Shown here in pieces: positions 16,662 through 20,666 of a DNA stretch of 20,666 nucleotides (the stretch's first letter is position 1; every line of letters begins with the position of its first letter). The stretch is from JANRKT01 sp033763355 (GTDB lineage Bacteria; Bacteroidota; Bacteroidia; Chitinophagales; Chitinophagaceae). The notes below the pieces were generated by a model. It did no database searches, was not told the origin of the DNA, and saw nothing but the letters and a program-made list of their open reading frames with translations. The translations under genes were made by a program, and so were the position numbers. The stretch spans positions 1 to 20,666 of the forward strand of contig JANRKT010000180.1 in the NCBI GenBank assembly GCA_033763355.1, written 5' to 3'.

Positions 16662-16750
16662 GGGGTGAGCAGCTTTTGGTACCTGTCGCTTTTTACAATA
16701 AAGCCATGCTGCTGATTCTTAAAATTCCTTTAGCTCTTCCTGATCACCCC
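16662..16750 (-). other. Possible folded 5' leader of padR mRNA
   Basis: In the minus-strand transcript GGGGTGA (complement of 16744-16750) can pair with TCACCCC (complement of 16662-16668). Just inside, AGCAGC (complement of 16708-16713) can pair with GCTGCT (complement of 16668-16673). The 3' arm of both helices is one continuous 12-base run, with about 30 bases bulged on the 5' side. This could be a regulatory leader or a chance fold; no known riboswitch was recognised. Confidence 0.3.
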
Positions 16751-16769
16751 ATCGTATCTAATTCCAAAA

Positions 16770-16801
16770 CAAAAATATGGTAATATTTGATACTATGCAA
16801 T
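16770..16801 (-). promoter_or_regulatory. Promoter of padR-pspC operon
   Basis: The minus strand reads ATTG (complement of 16798-16801), 20 bases, TATTTTTG (complement of 16770-16777), the same spacing and -7 box as the gcvT promoter. The -33 element lies inside the spacer and flank of the inverted repeat at 16791-16809, so a bound repressor would block it. Confidence 0.65.
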
Positions 16802-16809
16802 ACATAGTA
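16791..16809. promoter_or_regulatory. Putative PadR operator (7-bp inverted repeat)
   Basis: TACTATG (16791-16797), spacer CAATA, CATAGTA (16803-16809) form a perfect inverted repeat covering the -33 box of the padR promoter. The size and the outward distance suit a dimeric winged-helix protein, so autoregulation by the adjacent PadR is the simplest reading. Confidence 0.6.
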
Positions 16810-17009
16810 CATAATTTTTTATAGTAGCTGGTGTCAGGTAATATCGGTTTTAGCATAGAACGCTTGACAGACAAAGGTTTCAGCGAATTTCAGGTCTTTT
16901 AACTTTTTTTCACAAATGGATGGATGGAAAAATAGTTTGACGGGCGGCCGGGTCAGGAAGTGCCTATATTATTTCTGTATAAACTGGTTCGGCAACCTGT
17001 TATTCAGTT

Positions 17010-17017
17010 TAAATTTG
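17010..17017 (+). promoter_or_regulatory. Weak -7-like element before the phosphoesterase gene
   Basis: TAAATTTG fits TAnnTTTG, but there is no good TTG 19-21 bases upstream (the bases there read around GGTT), and only 16 bases separate it from the ATG. It could serve a nearly leaderless message or be chance. Confidence 0.25.
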
Positions 17018-17033
17018 GCCATATCAATGATTT

Positions 17034-19460
17034 ATGAAAAGACATTTTATTATCGCCACCATTTTGCTGCTGGCCCACGCAGCATATTGCCAAAACCCCT
17101 CTTCGCTTAACAAGAAAAAAGTAACATTACCCAACGGGTGGTCGCTTACACCCGCAGGCAGGAGTTTTGCTTTGGGAGACCTTCCATTAAATATTGCTGT
17201 ATCCAAATCGCAGAAACGGATGGCGATAACCAATAACGGGCAAAGCATTCAATCCATTCAGCTTATAGATCCTGTAAAAGAAAAAGTATTGCACAGTGTT
17301 GTCATTCCCAAATCATGGTATGGGTTAAAGTTCAGTGCTGATGAAAGATTTCTTTATGCATCAGGTGGCAATGATAACCGCATCATGAAATATGAAATTG
17401 CAAACAACAAACTGGTTTTAAAAGACAGCATTCAGTTAGGCAAAATGTGGCCTGAAAAAATTTCTCCTGCAGGAATTGAAATTGATGATGCAAAGGACAT
17501 ACTTTATGTGGTAACCAAAGAAAACAATTCGCTTTACTGCATTAACCTCAAAACAAAAATCATCATCAAACAACTGAAATTAGAAGGGGAAGCGTATACC
17601 TGCTTGTTATCTCCCGATAAAAAAGAACTTTACATCAGTTGCTGGGGTTGTGATAAGATTGTGGTGTTTAATACAGCCAAGCAGGAGTTTTCAGGTGAAA
17701 TAAAAACAGGCGATAACCCCAATGAAATGTGTTTAAGCAGAAGCGGTAAATATCTTTTTGTATGCAATGCAAATGACAACTCTGTTTCCGTAATTGATAT
17801 CCTGCAGCGAAAAGTGCTGGAAACACTCAATTCAGCTTTGTACCCTGATGCACCCAATGGATCCACCACGAACGGAGTGGCTTTGAGTGCAGATGAAAAA
17901 ACATTGTACATCGCAAATGCAGATAACAATTGTCTTACCGTATTTGATGTAAGCCGGCCGGGCTTCAGCAAATCGAAAGGTTTTATACCTGTTGGTTGGT
18001 TCCCAACGCATGTTAAAGTGATTGGAAAAAAAATCTTTGTTGCCAATGGTAAAGGGTTTTCATCCCTGGCCAATCCGTATGGCCCTAACCCCGCAAGAAA
18101 AAGGGAGCAGGTAATTTATCAGAAAGGCGACAGCACAAGGCCCGTTGATGTGCAGTACATCGGTGGTTTGTTTAAAGGCACCATGAGCATTGTTGATGAA
18201 CCCAATGAAAAACTTTTAGGCGAATATTCAAAAGCCGTTTACTCCAATACTCCCTATAAAAAAGAAAAAGAATTTGTTGCCCATGGAGAACCAGGTAACC
18301 CCATCCCCATGAAAGTCGGCGGCCTCTCTCCCATTAAATATGTGTTTTACATTATTAAAGAAAACCGCACTTACGACCAGGTGCTTGGCGATATTCCTGA
18401 AGGCAACGGTGATACAAGCCTTGTTTTATTCGGAGAAAAGATTACACCCAACCAGCATGCCATTGCAAGAGAGTTTGTATTGCTGGATAATTTTTATGTT
18501 GACGGAGAAGTGAGCGCCGATGGCCACAACTGGAGCACTGCAGCTTATGCAACCGACTATCTTGAAAAGACCTGGCAAACCAGTTATGGCGGAAGGGGCG
18601 GTGAATACGATGCTGAAGGGAACCGTTCCATTGCAAACAACAAGAAAGGTTTTATATGGGACCATTGCAAACGGGCAGGTGTGAGTTACCGCACTTATGG
18701 CGAATTTGCAGACGATTACAAAGCCAATATCCCCGTACTTGAAGGACATTTTTGCCCTTACTATACCAGTTGGGACGAAAGCGTAAAAGACACTACGAGG
18801 TTTTACCAGTGGAAGAGGGATTTTGATTCAATGCTTGCGATTAACAAAGTGCCGCAGTTCAATTCGCTTCGTTTTATTAACGATCATACAGAAGGTTTGC
18901 GTAAAGGAAGGCCTACGCCTTTTGCACATGTGGCCGATAATGACCTGGCTACAGGAATGTTTGTTGAGTATTTAAGTAAAAGCCCCATCTGGAAAGAGAC
19001 CGCCATATTTATTATTGAAGATGATGCACAAAACGGCGCCGACCATGTGGATGCACACCGCAGCACGGCTTATGTGGCCGGAGGGTTGGTAAAAAGAAAA
19101 TTTGTTGATCATACCATGTATTCCACTTCATCCATGCTGCGCACCATTGAACTGATACTTGGCATACCGCCTATGAGCCAGTACGATGCAGCAGCCACAC
19201 CCATGTGGAATTGTTTTCAGGCGGCACCCGATCTCACACCTTTTGCAAGCAGGCCATCAAATATTGATCTGAATGAAACTAACGTTGCCATCAATGAATG
19301 GCAGCGCCGTTCAGAACTCTTCAATCTCTCCAAAGAAGATGCTGTGCCTGACCTTGAATTTAATATTGTACTATGGCATGGCATCAAAGGAAGCTATATT
19401 CCATTTCCAGGGCCAAAGAGGGCGGCATTTGTGAAGATCAGGAAGGAGGATAATGATTAA
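17034..19460 (+). CDS. Secreted YncE-like beta-propeller fused to phosphoesterase-family hydrolase
   Basis: An 808-residue exported protein. It has a signal peptide (MKRHFIIATILLLAHAAYCQ). The beta-propeller covers about residues 40-350, with blades such as LFVCNANDNSVSVIDI and TLYIANADNNCLTVFDVSRP in the YVTN/YncE style. From about residue 430 a phosphoesterase (PF04185-like, alkaline-phosphatase superfamily) domain begins with YIIKENRTYDQVLGD (E443, N444, R445). It continues with SADGHNWS (D496, H498) and EDDAQNGADHVDAHRS (D663, D664, D670, H671, H675), candidate metal ligands. Related two-part proteins are known in Bacteroidota. It may free phosphate from organic phosphates or phospholipids outside the inner membrane; the substrate is unknown. 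It stands alone with no close partner on either side. Confidence 0.88.
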   Translation: MKRHFIIATILLLAHAAYCQNPSSLNKKKVTLPNGWSLTPAGRSFALGDLPLNIAVSKSQKRMAITNNGQSIQSIQLIDPVKEKVLHSVVIPKSWYGLKFSADERFLYASGGNDNRIMKYEIANNKLVLKDSIQLGKMWPEKISPAGIEIDDAKDILYVVTKENNSLYCINLKTKIIIKQLKLEGEAYTCLLSPDKKELYISCWGCDKIVVFNTAKQEFSGEIKTGDNPNEMCLSRSGKYLFVCNANDNSVSVIDILQRKVLETLNSALYPDAPNGSTTNGVALSADEKTLYIANADNNCLTVFDVSRPGFSKSKGFIPVGWFPTHVKVIGKKIFVANGKGFSSLANPYGPNPARKREQVIYQKGDSTRPVDVQYIGGLFKGTMSIVDEPNEKLLGEYSKAVYSNTPYKKEKEFVAHGEPGNPIPMKVGGLSPIKYVFYIIKENRTYDQVLGDIPEGNGDTSLVLFGEKITPNQHAIAREFVLLDNFYVDGEVSADGHNWSTAAYATDYLEKTWQTSYGGRGGEYDAEGNRSIANNKKGFIWDHCKRAGVSYRTYGEFADDYKANIPVLEGHFCPYYTSWDESVKDTTRFYQWKRDFDSMLAINKVPQFNSLRFINDHTEGLRKGRPTPFAHVADNDLATGMFVEYLSKSPIWKETAIFIIEDDAQNGADHVDAHRSTAYVAGGLVKRKFVDHTMYSTSSMLRTIELILGIPPMSQYDAAATPMWNCFQAAPDLTPFASRPSNIDLNETNVAINEWQRRSELFNLSKEDAVPDLEFNIVLWHGIKGSYIPFPGPKRAAFVKIRKEDND

Positions 19461-19830
19461 AAATGCAAGGCATTATTGAGTTACGGAAGATTGGGTTGAT
19501 AAACTGAGGGCATTATGCCGTTTCAACGCATCTTACAATTTGTACCCTTGTATATTGTTTTCTTTTCAGCTCTGACACTTTCAAATAAATAATAAAGCAT
19601 CAGCTTTTAAATCGTCCTGATTTCTGGAAAACTTCTGCAGGACCCTTATATTGAGAATCACAGTTAGTTAATTTACCTGTGAAGCGCTGAATATATACTG
19701 CATGTTTTAACATTTTGCATGTAATTTTACCTGTACTTTTCAGTTATCCATTTGAGTCTTACCGCATAAGCACACGGTTACCTTTTTCAACCCCTTACCC
19801 GGCACTGTTTTTGTAAAAGTATTGTCATTT
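19461..19830 (+). other. 370-base gene-free interval with imperfect direct repeats
   Basis: No ORF, clear terminator or matching promoter was found. The visible structure is a pair of near-identical words TTAATTTACCTGT (19668-19680) and GTAATTTTACCTGT (19721-19734), about 54 bases apart, or close to five helix turns. A second pair, GCATG at 19700-19704 and 19718-19722, lies between and beside them. A hairpin-like GGCATTATGCC (19511-19521) has no T-run and is not a terminator. Confidence 0.4.
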
Positions 19831-20214
19831 ATGAGACAAACCCTGGCCATAGTTTTTATTTCAATCCATTTGCTCAGTAATACAGAACTGAGCCAGGTGG
19901 CCAGGATTCCCAAGCTTATTTCTCATTATTTCCAGCATCACCGCCAGGCCCCCGAAATCAATTTCATGGATTTTCTCGGCATGCACTATGGTGGAGATGA
20001 CGGCACTTCTGCAGACGATGATATTGACAACCAGCTTCCCTGTCATAATAATGCTTACTCCCGTTGTCTTTTCAATGTATATTCACCGATGGTTCAGGAT
20101 GATTTTTTCTTCAATGTTTTAGACTACAGTAATGTGGAGCATAATAATGTTATCCTGAACAGCATCCATTCCGAATATGTACTGCTTTTGTTAAAGCCTC
20201 CGCGAAAAGCATAG
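19831..20214 (+). CDS. Small exported protein rich in His, Asp and Asn, unknown function
   Basis: A 127-residue product starting at the ATG 19831 (a TTG three codons upstream is the alternative). The start MRQTLAIVFISIHLLSNTEL is a signal peptide or anchor. It continues SQVARIPKLISHYFQHHRQ (21-39), then FMDFLGMHYGGDDGTSADDD (45-64), QLPCHNN and later hydrophobic FFFNVLDYS. The pattern LxxHYxxH....FLxMHYxxxD...DxxLP resembles a family of small Bacteroidota proteins that I know only as uncharacterised. His32, His36, His37 and His52 with the acidic run 55-65 could bind a metal, but that is inference. The next gene, 165 bases on, encodes a haem-type lipoprotein, so a redox or metal locus may start here. 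Confidence 0.55.
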   Translation: MRQTLAIVFISIHLLSNTELSQVARIPKLISHYFQHHRQAPEINFMDFLGMHYGGDDGTSADDDIDNQLPCHNNAYSRCLFNVYSPMVQDDFFFNVLDYSNVEHNNVILNSIHSEYVLLLLKPPRKA

Positions 20215-20273
20215 CGCTCCCTTTTCATTACAACCTTTTTGCAATGAACGACTTGATTATTGTCCGGGTCGTG

Positions 20274-20350
20274 GTATTGTTATTCCCGCATGCCGAAGCT
20301 GTTCCCCGCCGGTAAGGTGCAAACAGCAGGGTATCGGGAAACAGTAATAC
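20274..20350 (+). repeat. Nested inverted repeats upstream of the lipoprotein gene
   Basis: Outer arms: GTATT (20274-20278) with AATAC (20346-20350), and TTCCCG (20283-20288) with CGGGAA (20335-20340), separated by a 4 by 5 internal loop. Inner arms: GCTGTT (20298-20303) with AACAGC (20322-20327). The fold would end 29 bases before the ATG at 20380. No T-run follows, so it is not a terminator. It may be a leader structure or chance. Confidence 0.3.
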
Positions 20351-20379
20351 GCCTTCCTGAAAACCTTAAAACATGTGCT

Positions 20380-20666
20380 ATGAAAAGCAGAAATAATTAT
20401 TCTGTAATTGCCCTTGCGGCAGCGGTTGCTTTTTTATTTTACGCCTGTCGTCATAAAATTCCCGACATCTTCGGAAACAATAATGGCGGAACGGGATCAA
20501 CTCCTCCGCCTGCCGGAAATAGTTGCAGTACCGACTCAGTGTATTTCGTAAATGAGATAATGCCGATTATTTCATCCAATTGCACAATGGGTGGTTGCCA
20601 CGATAACATTACCCATGCAGACGGTGTGAACCTGACCACATATACAAACATCATGAAGTATGTAAA
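20380..20666 (+). CDS. Lipoprotein with CX4CH cytochrome-c-like motif, N-terminal part
   Basis: The ATG at 20380 opens a frame that leaves the right edge after 95 codons. The start (MKSRNNYSVIALAAAVAFLF, then YAC at 21-23) is a signal peptide with a lipobox-like end and Cys23 as the lipid-bearing residue. A Gly/Asn/Pro-rich spacer (31-48) follows. From residue 49 it reads CSTDSVYFVNEIMPIISSNC, then TMGGCHD, giving C68-X4-C73-H74 and a Gly-Val-Asn-Leu-rich loop. This resembles the c-type cytochrome segment seen in Bacteroidota lipoproteins, with a longer haem-binding spacer than the normal CX2CH. It would sit at the periplasmic face of a membrane and carry electrons or bind haem. The axial Met and the rest are outside the window. 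Confidence 0.65.
   Translation, partial: MKSRNNYSVIALAAAVAFLFYACRHKIPDIFGNNNGGTGSTPPPAGNSCSTDSVYFVNEIMPIISSNCTMGGCHDNITHADGVNLTTYTNIMKYV

Larger units (their letters stand above)
16629..17033. other. Divergent control region between padR and the phosphoesterase gene
   Basis: This 405-base stretch has no ORF worth calling. Its left half is the padR leader (about 134 bases long from the predicted start site near 16762) with a possible long-range fold. Next come the padR promoter and palindromic operator at 16770-16809. The right half leads to the phosphoesterase gene and holds only a weak promoter-like element at 17010-17017. Confidence 0.65.

Noticed and set aside
19511..19521. GGCATTATGCC as terminator of the phosphoesterase gene
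   Set aside because: A 4-bp stem without a T-run is not enough.
1..20666. CRISPR arrays, tRNAs, insertion sequences, integrases or a defence island
   Set aside because: No regularly spaced repeats, cloverleaf-like blocks, transposase motifs or defence gene pairs were seen. The SNF2 protein alone, without a methyltransferase or nuclease partner beside it, does not support a defence system.

Overview
The window looks like a chromosomal segment of a Bacteroidota bacterium, probably near the Chitinophagaceae. This is inferred from the moderate-to-low GC content, the TonB-receptor-type N-terminus with a carboxypeptidase-like regulatory domain, the PadR + twin-PspC pair, the SWIM/SNF2 protein ending in a typical REDVEYLFS tail, and two promoters of the Bacteroidota form (xTTG, 20 bases, TAnnTTTG). 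No tRNA, rRNA, CRISPR array, insertion sequence, integrase or phage gene was seen. Most of the window is ordinary core or near-core gene content.

Left part (1-4349). The N-terminus of an outer-membrane receptor-like protein leaves the left edge on the minus strand. A gene-poor stretch of about 445 bases follows; it holds a possible 48-residue basic peptide gene and a clear factor-independent terminator. Next comes a tight plus-strand operon pxpB-pxpC-pxpA (ATP-dependent 5-oxoprolinase, 5-oxoproline to glutamate) ending with an NRAMP-related membrane transporter. That transporter lacks the usual metal-binding motifs, so it may bring in the substrate of the operon rather than a metal.

Middle part (4350-16628), all minus strand. 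Read in the direction of transcription, it begins with a PadR regulator and a large twin-PspC membrane protein, which share one promoter with a palindromic operator and end at a hairpin terminator. Then come a secreted NTF2-like protein, a small one-TM protein of unknown function, a zinc-less medium-chain dehydrogenase/reductase, and a Trm112-like + methyltransferase fusion. After these is a gcvT - SRPBCC - comB cluster with its own promoter, and finally a 1254-residue SWIM/SNF2 ATPase. The SNF2 gene meets the transporter gene tail to tail, and one TGATCA hexamer supplies both stop codons.

Right part (17034-20666), plus strand: a secreted 808-residue fusion of a YncE-like beta-propeller and a phosphoesterase-type hydrolase, a gene-free stretch of about 370 bases, a 127-residue exported His/Asp-rich protein of unknown function, a possible RNA fold, and the start of a lipoprotein with an atypical CX4CH haem-type motif that runs off the right edge.

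The most useful leads are the motif-less NRAMP relative in the 5-oxoprolinase operon, the padR control region (operator plus leader fold), comB without the rest of its pathway, and the CX4CH lipoprotein locus cut by the right edge. No convincing wholly new multi-gene system is visible.
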